Shown: piece by piece, positions 9,330-18,528 of the stretch | Layout: each line of letters begins with the position of its first letter | Numbering within the stretch: the first letter of the stretch is position 1 | Assembly: GCA_002337125.1 (NCBI GenBank) | Contig: DDFJ01000004.1 | Coordinates: 1,973,889 to 2,037,888 of the forward strand | From: Chitinophagaceae bacterium UBA1931 | GTDB lineage: Bacteria > Bacteroidota > Bacteroidia > Chitinophagales > Chitinophagaceae | Direction: 5' to 3' | Length of the DNA stretch: 64,000 bases | Position numbers and translations under genes: made by a program | Notes under the pieces: model-generated | The model's database searches: none | What the model was told of the DNA's origin: nothing | The model's input: the letters and a program-made list of their open reading frames with translations, nothing else

Positions 9330-9606
9330 TAGGTAAAGTTATACCTTTTGCAGTTTCTGATTAAGAGATAGGTACGACTGCTGATTGCATTGCTAATGAT
9401 TAATCAAAGATCTTTTTTGCTGAAGAACAGATGTTGATTCAACTACCGAAGAAGGCTTTTCAATGAACGGAGATGTACTTCCAAATGAAAGAGATGACTG
9501 TTTAATAAAGCCTTTATATTCCACAAACAATGCAGTTGTATTTTTCTTTTGATAAGATATTATTACAACAAGAAACCGATTGTTTTCAGGCGTCGGTATT
9601 AGTCTT

Positions 9607-9900
9607 CCAACCGGCGACAACGTATTTCCAATGACCGACAATGGCTTTCCAACCACCGACAGCAGGTTTCCAACGAGGATAGTTGTCTTTCCAATGAGTG
9701 GAGATGGGCTCCCAACGACCGACTGCGGGCTTCCAATGACTGACAGATGCTTTCCAAGCGCCGACAGATTGCTTCCAACGGCTGACAGAGGCCTTCCAAC
9801 GAGTGACAGCTGCAATCCCGTCAGTGTAAACTGTCTTCCAGTCAGGTGCAGCGGCTTTCCAACGGCCGACAGGGGTCTTCCAACGAGTGACAGAGGCTTT
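9607..9900. repeat. 21-bp tandem repeat array (about 14 units), open in several frames
   Basis: On the minus strand the unit reads approximately ttggaagcctctgtcagtcg, drifting between copies. Every unit is exactly 21 bp, so reading frame is kept. In one frame it gives heptads such as KASVSRW and KPAVGRW. In the next it gives LSVVGKP-type heptads, and in a third QSLEARS/RSLEIRC-type heptads with a regular Leu. On the plus strand it reads GLPTTDS-type heptads. One unit pair (about 9796-9837 region) has lost the Trp codon. There are no unique spacers, so it is a minisatellite rather than a CRISPR. Whether any frame is translated is undecided. Confidence 0.85.
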
Positions 9901-9929
9901 CCAACTGGGTAAAAATGAGGGTTTTAGAC

Positions 9930-9997
9930 TCTTTTTCTTTTTGCTTGCCCAAAAAGAAAGAAAAAGGGCCACGATTTCGAATGACAGCCCGAAATCG
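9930..9997. repeat. two adjacent inverted repeats flanking the tandem array
   Basis: The first is a near-palindrome of pyrimidine and purine tracts: tctttttctttttg at 9930-9943 opposite caaaaagaaagaaaaag at 9950-9966, with a cttgcc loop. The second is a perfect 8-bp repeat, cgatttcg at 9972-9979 and cgaaatcg at 9990-9997, with a 10-nt loop. They could act as transcription end signals, since no other terminator is visible for the lipoprotein genes on the minus strand. They could also be the boundary of a dispersed element. Confidence 0.6.
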
Positions 9998-10118
9998 GAT
10001 TGTTCCCTGATTTGGCGGTAGTGCTAAGTGGTGAATTGCAGTTGAATTTATATGTACATCCCAGGTACTGCGGGTCGAAGAAAACGCAACCCGGCAAAAT
10101 TGATGGCTATATCTCTAT

Positions 10119-10544
10119 TTATTTTACTTTGATGTAAAACACATCCAGATCTTCATTCACTATTAGTTTATCAGATTTTATTGGGAGGGAACTTGAAATT
10201 ACTACATTCCTTATTGCAGCAGGTGAATGAGAGTAATTTTCAGGGTTGTTGTCTTGATCAAGATACAGATTGTCTAATTCGATTCTGCCATTATCATTTA
10301 TCCACCATGTTGACATGTTTTCAAAAAGCATCTGTCCGGTTGATTTGCTATAAAACTTTTGCGTGTACTTGTAAACTTTTCTGTTATAAACTAATGTTGG
10401 CTGTAAGCTATCAGCATAAATAAACAAAGTGTCTATTGTATAAAGCGATGGCGACTTAACATAAACACCTGCAATTTCTTTTTCTTTTTTACCACAGCTG
10501 ATAAACGAAGGAAGCAAAAAGAGGAAGCAGAAATATTTTTTCAT
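10119..10544 (-). CDS. hypothetical small lipoprotein
   Basis: A 141-residue predicted lipoprotein. A short basic-hydrophobic signal ends in the lipobox FISC, with the modified Cys near residue 17, followed by GKKEKE. The mature part is polar and rich in Tyr, Asn and Asp, with alternating hydrophobic residues suggesting a small beta-sheet domain. No family was recognised. It follows another small lipoprotein gene by 21 bp on the same strand and is probably co-transcribed with it. Confidence 0.75.
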   Translation of the reverse strand: MKKYFCFLFLLPSFISCGKKEKEIAGVYVKSPSLYTIDTLFIYADSLQPTLVYNRKVYKYTQKFYSKSTGQMLFENMSTWWINDNGRIELDNLYLDQDNNPENYSHSPAAIRNVVISSSLPIKSDKLIVNEDLDVFYIKVK

Positions 10545-10565
10545 AAGTTTTATCTCAATCGATAA

Positions 10566-11045
10566 TTAATTATCAGAAGCACTTGGAGCTATATCAATAT
10601 CTTTCGTTTTTAATCGATAATTTTTATACGAAGGATGAGTGTATTCCAAAAGAATATATCCCTTTTTGAAGTTCGTACTCAGCTTATATCCTACTCTGCC
10701 CATATGAGGTACTATTGCAAACAAACTATCCTTATTTTTCGACAACTCAAACCGTGATACATATGAATTAATTGCTGCAGAATCTCCTTCTCTAAACCTA
10801 ATTTGTATTCTTTTATAATATTTCATTTCCTCAGAACGATAATCAAAATTAATAAACGTGTCTATTTGAGACTTATGATAAAAACCTTTAGGTAGTTTGT
10901 TTCCGGTAAAACCATTTCCAGACAAATCATCGAGTTTCTTTGGAAAAAAATTAATTGCAGTTTTTGTTAGCTTATTCTCTCTAAGACTACAAGATAAAAT
11001 CAAAAAAGAAAATGCAAAAAGGCATAGAGTGTTTTTTAGTATCAT
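10566..11045 (-). CDS. hypothetical small lipoprotein
   Basis: A 159-residue predicted lipoprotein with a hydrophobic signal and lipobox LILSC (Cys near residue 19). The mature region contains several YxYK/FxxRF-type beta-strand-like stretches and an acidic C terminus. No family was recognised. It heads a two-gene unit with the 141-residue lipoprotein. It lies downstream of the strong terminator ending the Sus-like operon, so it should have its own promoter in 11046-11120, although no TAnnTTTG box was found there. Confidence 0.72.
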   Translation of the reverse strand: MILKNTLCLFAFSFLILSCSLRENKLTKTAINFFPKKLDDLSGNGFTGNKLPKGFYHKSQIDTFINFDYRSEEMKYYKRIQIRFREGDSAAINSYVSRFELSKNKDSLFAIVPHMGRVGYKLSTNFKKGYILLEYTHPSYKNYRLKTKDIDIAPSASDN

Positions 11046-11120
11046 TTGATTATGTTTTCTTTCATAGATAGTTTAATAAACAGAGGTTTGCTGTTATAAA
11101 GATACTTTCTTCATCAAACA

Positions 11121-11152
11121 AAAAATGCAGGAAGAAAGCTTCCTGCATTTTT
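11121..11152 (-). terminator. Rho-independent terminator of the Sus-like operon
   Basis: A 14-bp stem (aaaaatgcaggaag / cttcctgcattttt, loop aaag) sits 20 bp downstream of the SusE/F-like gene, with a T-run on the minus strand. Confidence 0.9.
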
Positions 11153-11171
11153 ATCATCAAACAGATAACGA

Positions 11172-12935
11172 TTAGTTGATTGTTACTGTTTGTGTATGTT
11201 CGTTGAGTGTAATGATATATGTACCATTTAAAACAGGAGTTTTGAAGTTATCGCCACCTTCCCATTTAATTTTACGTGCAACACCTGTTGCTGTACTTCC
11301 GCCACTGTTATCTTCATAGTCGAAAGCACCCCAATCATTTCCTGCAAGGAATTTAATATCCTTACCTGCAATCAGTGTAGCTGTAATCTGCCAAATACCA
11401 TTACCCATGTATGTCATTTGAGGACTGGCACCTGGGTTCCAGTCAGGCACGCCCTGGATACCGTTACCAACCAAACGCATTTCAGTAGCTGGCGACATTT
11501 CGTATTTAATTCCATCAACATTACGTCCGTCCCAGATTACACGGTAACGACCTGCAGTTGTGATATTGGGGAAGTTTGCATCGTTAATCACCATCGGGCT
11601 TCCGCTTGCACCTGTTGAACCATAGCTTCTTGCATTGGTAACAGAAATATCACCATTGTTCCAGTCGTTGAAGTCAATCAACTTCCAACCACCTGGTGTC
11701 ATACTTGTAATACCAACAAACAGGTTTGTTGCTGCTGTACCCATTGCATAGTTAGGAAATGCTGATGATGGACTCCAGCCAGAACCTGTTGCATCGCCAA
11801 CAAAGCCCATACGTCCTTCACGAATATCATATTTCAATGAAGTTCTGTCGATTGAAATTCTGTAAAAGCCTGCTGTTGCAACAGAGAAGTTTGCACCACC
11901 TGCAGAAAGGTTTCCACCAGTTCCACCATAGTTTACATCCCAGCTGCGGCCTTGTGTTACTTTAAACTCTGCACCTGCAGGTAACCAGATGTAGAGATAA
12001 TACAGTTTGTTTAATGCAGCAGGACGAAGATCCCTGATAAATTCAGGAGCATTTGACGGACTCCAATCTGTTCCGTTTCCAGTTGCAGCCTGGTAACTAC
12101 CCGGCATGTAGAAACGAAGCAATGGGATATACGTAGCAATTGTTACTGATACTGTGTTTGAATAAGAAGTAGCACCTTGCGCAGTAACTGATTTAACACG
12201 GAAATCAAGTTTACCGGTTGTACCACCTGCAATGCCTTCGCTCAATGCAAAATCATTGATTTCACCTTCGGTAAATGTTTTTTCATACAGCGAGTTGCCG
12301 ATTAAAACACTTTGAGGAGAAGTGAAGTTTTTACCTGTAGAATCGTATTGCAATGTGTAAGTAACCACGCCACTGTATCCGTTGAAAGCAGCTGTCCAGC
12401 TAAACTTATTTGAAGCGTTGTTCATTGTGTTTAATGTTCCGCTTACTGAAGTTTTTTGTGTTGTTAACACAGAAGGATCGCTGTAAGGAGTAACCCTGAT
12501 CTTTACAATATTTGATTTGTATTGCTCATTGTTATTTCCATAAGATGAAGTGATACGGAAATCAAGATCAACAGGAGAACCCAATGCAAAACCATAATTC
12601 AGCAACATGTTGTTGATTTCTTTTCCTGTAAAGGATTTGGTTTTGCTGCCTGTTTGAATAACCGTATTTGGTTTTGTAAAGTTTCTTGAACTTGAATCGA
12701 GCTCAAGAATATACTTGTACGTGTTTGAATCTGTTGCGTATTCAGGGCTTGTCCAGTTCAGTGTAAGTTTTACTGCATTGGAGTCTGCCGCTGTCATCGT
12801 AACAGCAGTAGTGGAAGCCGAGAGTGTTACGGCGGTTCCGTTTTTGTGATATGTTAATTCGGGAGCTTTTTCACATGCTGTAAAAGCAAAAACCAGAAGC
12901 AATGCGAAAAACCCGTATTTATTTAAAAGTTTCAT
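11172..12935 (-). CDS. SusE/SusF-like starch-binding outer-membrane lipoprotein
   Basis: A 587-residue surface lipoprotein candidate. The signal ends in the lipobox FTAC (Cys21). Two SusE-type Ig-like domains follow (about residues 28-150 and 158-268), which share the LDSSSRNF and YDSTGKNF strands. Three consecutive starch-binding-like modules come next (about 272-370, 375-475, 480-587), each opening with a strand and W-rich loop (TDWSPSNAPEF, GSGWSPSSAF, VPDWNPGASP). Family role: bind glucan chains at the cell surface beside SusC/SusD. The three-module layout recalls SusF. It is the last gene of the operon, 12 bp after the shorter SusE-like gene and before a strong terminator. Confidence 0.85.
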   Translation of the reverse strand: MKLLNKYGFFALLLVFAFTACEKAPELTYHKNGTAVTLSASTTAVTMTAADSNAVKLTLNWTSPEYATDSNTYKYILELDSSSRNFTKPNTVIQTGSKTKSFTGKEINNMLLNYGFALGSPVDLDFRITSSYGNNNEQYKSNIVKIRVTPYSDPSVLTTQKTSVSGTLNTMNNASNKFSWTAAFNGYSGVVTYTLQYDSTGKNFTSPQSVLIGNSLYEKTFTEGEINDFALSEGIAGGTTGKLDFRVKSVTAQGATSYSNTVSVTIATYIPLLRFYMPGSYQAATGNGTDWSPSNAPEFIRDLRPAALNKLYYLYIWLPAGAEFKVTQGRSWDVNYGGTGGNLSAGGANFSVATAGFYRISIDRTSLKYDIREGRMGFVGDATGSGWSPSSAFPNYAMGTAATNLFVGITSMTPGGWKLIDFNDWNNGDISVTNARSYGSTGASGSPMVINDANFPNITTAGRYRVIWDGRNVDGIKYEMSPATEMRLVGNGIQGVPDWNPGASPQMTYMGNGIWQITATLIAGKDIKFLAGNDWGAFDYEDNSGGSTATGVARKIKWEGGDNFKTPVLNGTYIITLNEHTQTVTIN

Positions 12936-12947
12936 GTTTGTTTGTTT

Positions 12948-13808
12948 TTACAGTTTTACAACATTGTAAGTTCCTAACTGGAAGTTCACCGTAATCTTAT
13001 ATGTACCAGCAGAAGGCGGACCAGGGAATTGCGGATCAGAGTCTTTCTTTTCAAATTCACCAGCTTGCCATGTTCCTGTTGTCATGTGGTATTGAGTACC
13101 CCAAACACCTTGTGTTTGAATTAACTTGTAACCACCGCCACCTGGTAGTGCAACAGTAAGTGTATATAATGTTTTAGATACTTTGGTAAACTTCTGAGAC
13201 ACATCGTATGGAGCTTTTACGGGGTTATCCCATCCGCCAAAGCTTGCATCACCCACCATCCATAAATTACCATCAGTATAGTTGTTTGCTGCTGTACCTG
13301 GAGCTTCAACTTTTGGTGGTGGAACAAATGGGCTTGCAGAAAACGTAACAACATTTGATGTTAAAGGAACGGCTGCAACGCCAGTACCTAAACGTGATGT
13401 TACTCTTACCTGTAATGAATAGCTTCTGCGTGGATCATTTTGCAGTAACATGGTATTACCCAAAATTCCATTCAGTTCGGTAACTGTAAATGTTTTGGAT
13501 AAATCCTTTGCATAAGCAGTTGAATATTTAGCACCACTGCTGAAGTTACCACCAACAGTATCCATTTCAAATGTATAAGTTACATCCTGTGAGCTGATGC
13601 CTGTTGTAAACTTATAATCAGGATTGGTCCATTTAAACACAATCGCTGTATTGGCTTCCTGGCCCGGTTGTAAACTTACTGAAGTTGTACTTGCAGTAAG
13701 CACGGGATTCGTTCCGCCCTCGTAGTAAATTTTATTTTCTACTTTCTTGCAGGCAAAGAAAGATACGATTGCCAGCAAAAGCGAAAATTTGGTTAAGTAT
13801 GATTTCAT
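12948..13808 (-). CDS. SusE-like outer-membrane lipoprotein
   Basis: A 286-residue lipoprotein with lipobox FFAC (Cys20), one SusE-type domain (about residues 30-165, containing EMDTVGGNF) and one C-terminal starch-binding-like module (about 178-286) with the W-rich stretch DASFGGWDNP. It is a short relative of the following gene, with one Ig-like domain and one binding module instead of two and three. It lies 18 bp after susD, so it belongs to the same transcript. Likely role: glucan capture at the outer membrane. Ligand specificity is inferred from the neighbouring GH13 amylase. Confidence 0.83.
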   Translation of the reverse strand: MKSYLTKFSLLLAIVSFFACKKVENKIYYEGGTNPVLTASTTSVSLQPGQEANTAIVFKWTNPDYKFTTGISSQDVTYTFEMDTVGGNFSSGAKYSTAYAKDLSKTFTVTELNGILGNTMLLQNDPRRSYSLQVRVTSRLGTGVAAVPLTSNVVTFSASPFVPPPKVEAPGTAANNYTDGNLWMVGDASFGGWDNPVKAPYDVSQKFTKVSKTLYTLTVALPGGGGYKLIQTQGVWGTQYHMTTGTWQAGEFEKKDSDPQFPGPPSAGTYKITVNFQLGTYNVVKL

Positions 13809-13826
13809 ATCTTTTTATTTTTTTGA

Positions 13827-15401
13827 TTAATAGCCTGAGTTCTGTGTAAGGTTAGGGTTAGCTGCAATTTCTGAATCAGGAATAGGATAAATTTTCCTGT
13901 ATGCATCAACACCTGCTCCGTTTTTAACACCAGCTTTCCATGGCCATAAATAAGAAGCTTCTACAAAACGATCGTAACGGATAAGATCCGAACGACGGAA
14001 ACCTTCCCAATACAGCTCTCTTCCTCTTTCATCCAGAATATAATCAAGTGAGTATGTACCAATAGCTGAAGCCTGTGCTCTTGTTCTTAAGTTATTAAGA
14101 TAAATAAGTGCCTGTGCTTCTGTACCACCAGTACCACCACGTTTAACAGCTTCGGCATAAATCAAATACATTTCTGCAAGACGGAACACAGGGAAATCAA
14201 TATCAGAAAATGTTCTGTCAGGATCCTGTCCAAATGCACCGGTGCGTGTTTTGTTTCTGAATTTAATTACAGCAAGTCCATCTTTAAAATCAGCAATGTT
14301 GTTGATTTCAAGATTTTGTGAACCTGTTACAAACTCAGCTCTTTTATCACCTGTACCGTTTACATCAGGAAACAGAAGCGGTAAATTTTTTGTAGCACGG
14401 ATACCACCCCATGCACCAAGACCAGAAACAGCTTTATCCATATCGCCACCTACAGAAGCATTCACCAAGAAAGTTGTACCACCATAGTTTTTGGTTTTGA
14501 TACCATCATAGTTCAAAGTCCAGATAGCTTCTGTATTGTTTACGTTGTTATCTGCAAGCATTAACCAAGAGTAGTTGCTGAGCAAGCTGTAACCTGCATC
14601 AATTACTTTTTTGGAATAAGTAACAGCATCTGTGTATTTATCAGTACCTGTATAAACTTTTGCATTGAGATAAATACGTGCAAGCAATGACCATGCAGCT
14701 GCTTTATCAACACGACCATAAGCGGCAGATTTTGCAGCAGGTAAATCAGCATCAATTGCTTTTAATTCACTTTCAATGAAAGTAAACAGTTCTGTACGTG
14801 TTTTACGGGGAGGATTGAATTTACCAATTGGATCATTCTCTGTAGTGAAGCCCGGATTAGCATACAAATCCATCAACACCCAGTTTGCAAATGCTCTTAC
14901 AAACCTGGCTTCAGCACGCATTTGTTTAATGTTAGATGCTGTTGTGCCGGTAAAACCACGTGAAGAGATTTTATCGTCTGCACTTTCCCTGATGAATTCG
15001 TTACAAAGCGTAACAATGTATGTACAACGGTAGTACAAACCTTTCAACATTGGGTTACTGGAACTCCAGTTCATGTTATGAAAATCCTGGATGCCGGGGT
15101 CGTTCCATGCAACTACAGCTTCATCGGTACTTAATTCCTGTGCTTTCCAGAATAAACGGAGAAAGTCGGAAGTACCTTCATCAATACCTGCAACGTCGCC
15201 TGAACCTGCAGGACCCTGGTTACCTGTTAAAGCCATACTACCGTATACTTTAGCAAGCACTTCCATGTATCCGGCCTCAGTGCTGTAAACAGCATCTGAA
15301 GAAAGTGTGTTGGGCGGATTCTTATCGAGAGATTTATGACAGCTTACCAAAAGCGCCATTCCCAACACCAGTGAAGTTATATATACTGAAATACGTTTCA
15401 T
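13827..15401 (-). CDS. susD: SusD/RagB family nutrient-binding outer-membrane lipoprotein
   Basis: A 524-residue SusD-type protein. The signal ends with lipobox LVSC (Cys near 21). It has the helical TPR-like core typical of the family (for example MRAEARFVRAFANWVLMDLY around residue 160), and a C terminus with RGRELYWEGFRRSDLIRYDRF and a YPIPDSEIAANPNLTQN segment, which is the usual end of SusD proteins. It forms the lid of the SusC channel and binds oligosaccharide. It lies 19 bp after susC, so the two are co-transcribed and would form the SusCD importer. Confidence 0.95.
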   Translation of the reverse strand: MKRISVYITSLVLGMALLVSCHKSLDKNPPNTLSSDAVYSTEAGYMEVLAKVYGSMALTGNQGPAGSGDVAGIDEGTSDFLRLFWKAQELSTDEAVVAWNDPGIQDFHNMNWSSSNPMLKGLYYRCTYIVTLCNEFIRESADDKISSRGFTGTTASNIKQMRAEARFVRAFANWVLMDLYANPGFTTENDPIGKFNPPRKTRTELFTFIESELKAIDADLPAAKSAAYGRVDKAAAWSLLARIYLNAKVYTGTDKYTDAVTYSKKVIDAGYSLLSNYSWLMLADNNVNNTEAIWTLNYDGIKTKNYGGTTFLVNASVGGDMDKAVSGLGAWGGIRATKNLPLLFPDVNGTGDKRAEFVTGSQNLEINNIADFKDGLAVIKFRNKTRTGAFGQDPDRTFSDIDFPVFRLAEMYLIYAEAVKRGGTGGTEAQALIYLNNLRTRAQASAIGTYSLDYILDERGRELYWEGFRRSDLIRYDRFVEASYLWPWKAGVKNGAGVDAYRKIYPIPDSEIAANPNLTQNSGY

Positions 15402-15420
15402 AATTCAGATGTTTGTTTAA

Positions 15421-18390
15421 TTAAAAATCAAGATTTACACCAAGCACATAAGTACGTGGACGTGGATAAATTGTATTGTCAATACCACCAGCAACTTCAG
15501 GATCCAATCCTTTATACTTAGTAATTACGAATACGTTTTGAATGTTAGCAGTAAGGCGCATTCTTACATTCTTCGCAATATTTCCTGCGTCATAACCAAA
15601 GTTGATGTTATCCATCTTCAGGAATGATGCATTCTTAATGTAGTAATCAGAAAAATACTGGTTGTTATAGAATCCTGTAAACAGGTAATCTCTTGTTCCG
15701 TTTGCAAGGAAATTAAGCGGGTTAACAATCTGACGATAAACACCGTTGTTAGAGTTTAAGTTATCGTACATATAGTTACCAATGCTTGCACGCATAATAA
15801 ATCCTGCAGTGAAACGATCAACAGTAATGTTTGATGTAAAACCAAGGAAGTATTTTGATTCAGGAGAATTGTAGATGTACAGATCTTTTTCGTTGATGAT
15901 ACCATCACGGTTCATGTCTTCATACAATCCTTCAATTGGTTTGTTATTTGCATCATAAATCTGCTTGTATACATAGAATGAATTAGGACGCTGACCAACA
16001 ATATGACGTTGTATAGTATTACCAGTACCACCACTGATACCGCCTACTGCAACACCTGTAAAGTTGGGATCTTCATTTACCAGCAGTTTGGTGATTTTAG
16101 GAACAACATATGTAAAGTTTACACCAAAATCCCAATCAACTCTCTTCGTTCTTACCGGAACCACGTTTAATGTAACTTCCAAACCTTTGCTTTCAATGTT
16201 ACCAACGTTGGTAAAGAGGTTGTTGGTAAAGTTTGAACCTGCAGGAATAGGAACAGTACTTAACAGGTCTTTTGTTTTACGGGAGAAACCTTCAACTGTA
16301 CCATTGATACGGTTATTGAGAAATCCGAAATCAATTGCTGCGTTGATGTTGGTTGTTGTTTCCCAACGAAGATTTGCATCGTAAGCACCGGGACGGAGCA
16401 TGTTATAGAAGCTGCTTCCAAACTGGTATTGTGCCTGGTTGTTACTTAAACCATAAACAGGAATATATCCGTAATAAGGAATACCATCCTGCTGACCGGT
16501 AACACCATAACCTGCACGCAGTTTAAGATTAGAAACAACTTTTGAATTTTTCAGGAAGTTTTCTTCATTAATCAACCATGCAAATGCTGCAGAAGGGAAG
16601 AAACCCCAACGGTTGTCTTTGCTGAATTTTGAAGTACCATCGGTACGTGCATTTAATGTAACAGTGTACTTATTGGCCAATGTATAAATTAAACGTCCGT
16701 AGTAGGAGATCAAAGTATATCCGGGATCAGATGAAATGTATTCCTGTGTTGAACCCGGAATTGTATCACCATTATATCTTCTGTCGGGGAAGTTAAAGCT
16801 GAAGTTGGTGAAACTCTGATAACCTGTACCAGCAGTAAAATCAACACGGCTGTTAATCTTCTTGAATGATTGTGCATAGTTGAAGTAGAAGTCCATCAAC
16901 TTGTTTGTACGTTCCTGGTAGTAAGGATTGTTCACACCCTTACGACGATAGTTATCGGCAGCGCTGTCAGATATTGTTCTTCTTCCGCTACCTTTTGATA
17001 CATCATAACCAAGGTTAAGGTTTGCTTTCAAACCTCTTACAAACGGAATCTGGTAATCGAACTGAATGTTACCAATGCTTCTTAACACTTCACTTTTATC
17101 AGAACGAAGGTTCAGTAAGCCAACAGGGTTGCGGTTTGACAGTTGCATGGGCAAGCCATCATTTTCCTGCCATTCCCAATAACCACCATAACGTTTGCTT
17201 GAAGAGTAAACTGGTTTTGTAGGATCAAATGTTACTGAGTTGCCAATAGCACCTTCGTTTGCAAAATCAGTATTTGTTTTTGTTCCTTTAATATTCAGGT
17301 CAATTTTCAGTTTGTTATTTAACAGGCTTGGGCTTAAGTTGAAAGCTCCGGTTAAACGTTGAAAGTTTCCTGTTTTTAAGATACCATCCTGGTTCAGGTA
17401 ACCACCTGATAAACGGAAAGGCAATTTGCCATCAGCTATTGCACCGGCAGCACTCAGGTTAAAGTCTTGTGCAAAAGCATTTTTGTAAATTTCATCCTGC
17501 CAGTTAGTGCTTTCTTTTCCTAACAAAGCAATCTGCGCAGAAGTTCCTTTTGCATTTACAATTGAACGAACTTCATCAGCAGTCAACACATCAACTTTTG
17601 AAGATGGAGTTTGAACAAAACCCTGTGCACTGAAATTATATTTTACTTTTCCTTTCTTACCTTTTTTAGTTGTGATAAGAATTACACCATTGGAAGCTCT
17701 TGATCCGTAAATAGCAGCAGCTGAAGGATCTTTCAGCACTGTAAACGTTTCAATATCGTTGGGGTTAATTAAGTTGAGCGGATTTGCTGCACCTGAAATT
17801 CCACCATTATCAACAGGAACTCCATCAATAACAATCAACGGATCGTTACTTGCATTTAATGAAGCACCACCACGGATACGGATGCGGCTGCCACTACCGG
17901 GAGCACCACTGTTAGGCGTAATTTGTACACCGGCAACTTTACCAGCAATTAATTGTTCGGGAGTTTGGAGAGCACCTTTTACAAAGTCTTTAGAAGATAC
18001 TGTAGCAACAGAACCGGAAAGGTCTCTTTTTCTTTGAGTACCATAACCAACAACAACAACTTCGTTGAGTGTGGATTGTGTGGATACCAATGTAATTGCC
18101 AATGTAGTTTGTTCTCCAACTGAAACTTCTTTTGTTCCGAAACCAACAGAGGAAATAACCAGAACTGTGCTATTGTTGTCAATTGCAATTCTGAAATTAC
18201 CACCCTGATCGGTTGTGGTTCCTTTAGAGGTACCTTTAATAGTAATGGAAGCGTTGGGCACCGGGCTTCCGTCTTTACTATCAGTTACCTTTCCCGTTAC
18301 AGTCTTACCCTGGGCAAAAACAGATTGTGCTACAACCATTAACAGGAGCATCAATGCACCTGCTCTGGCAAGCAGTCGTTTGGGAGTCAT
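15421..18390 (-). CDS. susC: SusC/RagA family TonB-dependent outer-membrane transporter
   Basis: About 989 residues. A signal peptide ends near SVFAQ. A carboxypeptidase-regulatory-like domain follows (about 25-100, VTGKVTDSKDG start), then the TonB box/plug (NEVVVVGYGTQRKRDLSGSV, near 115-135) and a 22-strand barrel ending in a terminal aromatic residue (NLDF). It imports oligosaccharides with SusD using TonB energy. The chosen ATG at 18390 puts the signal peptide at the N terminus. An in-frame ATG 42 bp upstream would add a non-signal extension. It sits 138 bp after the secreted amylase gene, so it may have its own promoter or share the amylase transcript. Confidence 0.95.
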   Translation of the reverse strand: MTPKRLLARAGALMLLLMVVAQSVFAQGKTVTGKVTDSKDGSPVPNASITIKGTSKGTTTDQGGNFRIAIDNNSTVLVISSVGFGTKEVSVGEQTTLAITLVSTQSTLNEVVVVGYGTQRKRDLSGSVATVSSKDFVKGALQTPEQLIAGKVAGVQITPNSGAPGSGSRIRIRGGASLNASNDPLIVIDGVPVDNGGISGAANPLNLINPNDIETFTVLKDPSAAAIYGSRASNGVILITTKKGKKGKVKYNFSAQGFVQTPSSKVDVLTADEVRSIVNAKGTSAQIALLGKESTNWQDEIYKNAFAQDFNLSAAGAIADGKLPFRLSGGYLNQDGILKTGNFQRLTGAFNLSPSLLNNKLKIDLNIKGTKTNTDFANEGAIGNSVTFDPTKPVYSSSKRYGGYWEWQENDGLPMQLSNRNPVGLLNLRSDKSEVLRSIGNIQFDYQIPFVRGLKANLNLGYDVSKGSGRRTISDSAADNYRRKGVNNPYYQERTNKLMDFYFNYAQSFKKINSRVDFTAGTGYQSFTNFSFNFPDRRYNGDTIPGSTQEYISSDPGYTLISYYGRLIYTLANKYTVTLNARTDGTSKFSKDNRWGFFPSAAFAWLINEENFLKNSKVVSNLKLRAGYGVTGQQDGIPYYGYIPVYGLSNNQAQYQFGSSFYNMLRPGAYDANLRWETTTNINAAIDFGFLNNRINGTVEGFSRKTKDLLSTVPIPAGSNFTNNLFTNVGNIESKGLEVTLNVVPVRTKRVDWDFGVNFTYVVPKITKLLVNEDPNFTGVAVGGISGGTGNTIQRHIVGQRPNSFYVYKQIYDANNKPIEGLYEDMNRDGIINEKDLYIYNSPESKYFLGFTSNITVDRFTAGFIMRASIGNYMYDNLNSNNGVYRQIVNPLNFLANGTRDYLFTGFYNNQYFSDYYIKNASFLKMDNINFGYDAGNIAKNVRMRLTANIQNVFVITKYKGLDPEVAGGIDNTIYPRPRTYVLGVNLDF

Positions 18391-18459
18391 AATCAATAGT
18401 TTTGTTTTTAAAATTTCACAATTTATAACCAATCAAAAGAAAAAGTCAATGATTAAAAT

Positions 18460-18475
18460 GCTGATCTTAATCAGC
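18460..18475. promoter_or_regulatory. inverted repeat in the susC upstream region
   Basis: GCTGAT and ATCAGC arms separated by four bases lie in the 138-bp gap between the amylase gene and susC, about 70 bp before the susC start. There is no T-run after it on the minus strand, so an operator or mRNA structure is as likely as a terminator. Confidence 0.3.
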
Positions 18476-18528
18476 CACATCAACCTTACTTTTTAGCTTA
18501 GTCCATCTTATAAGACAATATATTTCTT

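Larger units (their letters stand above)
9330..10118. other. 790-bp intergenic region dominated by tandem and inverted repeats
   Basis: The space between uvrB and the first small lipoprotein gene holds about 14 units of a 21-bp tandem repeat (9607-9900) and two inverted repeats (9930-9997). Overlapping long ORFs exist in several frames only because the 21-bp unit lacks stops. None can be chosen as a gene. 9330-9606 should include the uvrB promoter and shows degenerate repeat-like character near 9393-9600. 10000-10118 shows nothing recognisable. Confidence 0.6.

Noticed and set aside
9607..9900. CRISPR array
   Set aside because: Units are contiguous, 21 bp and divergent, without unique spacers, leader or cas genes.
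9393..9972. Overlapping long reading frames on both strands within the repeat region
   Set aside because: They exist because the 21-bp unit contains no stop in several frames. No frame shows a signal, domain or codon bias that singles it out, so only the repeat is annotated.
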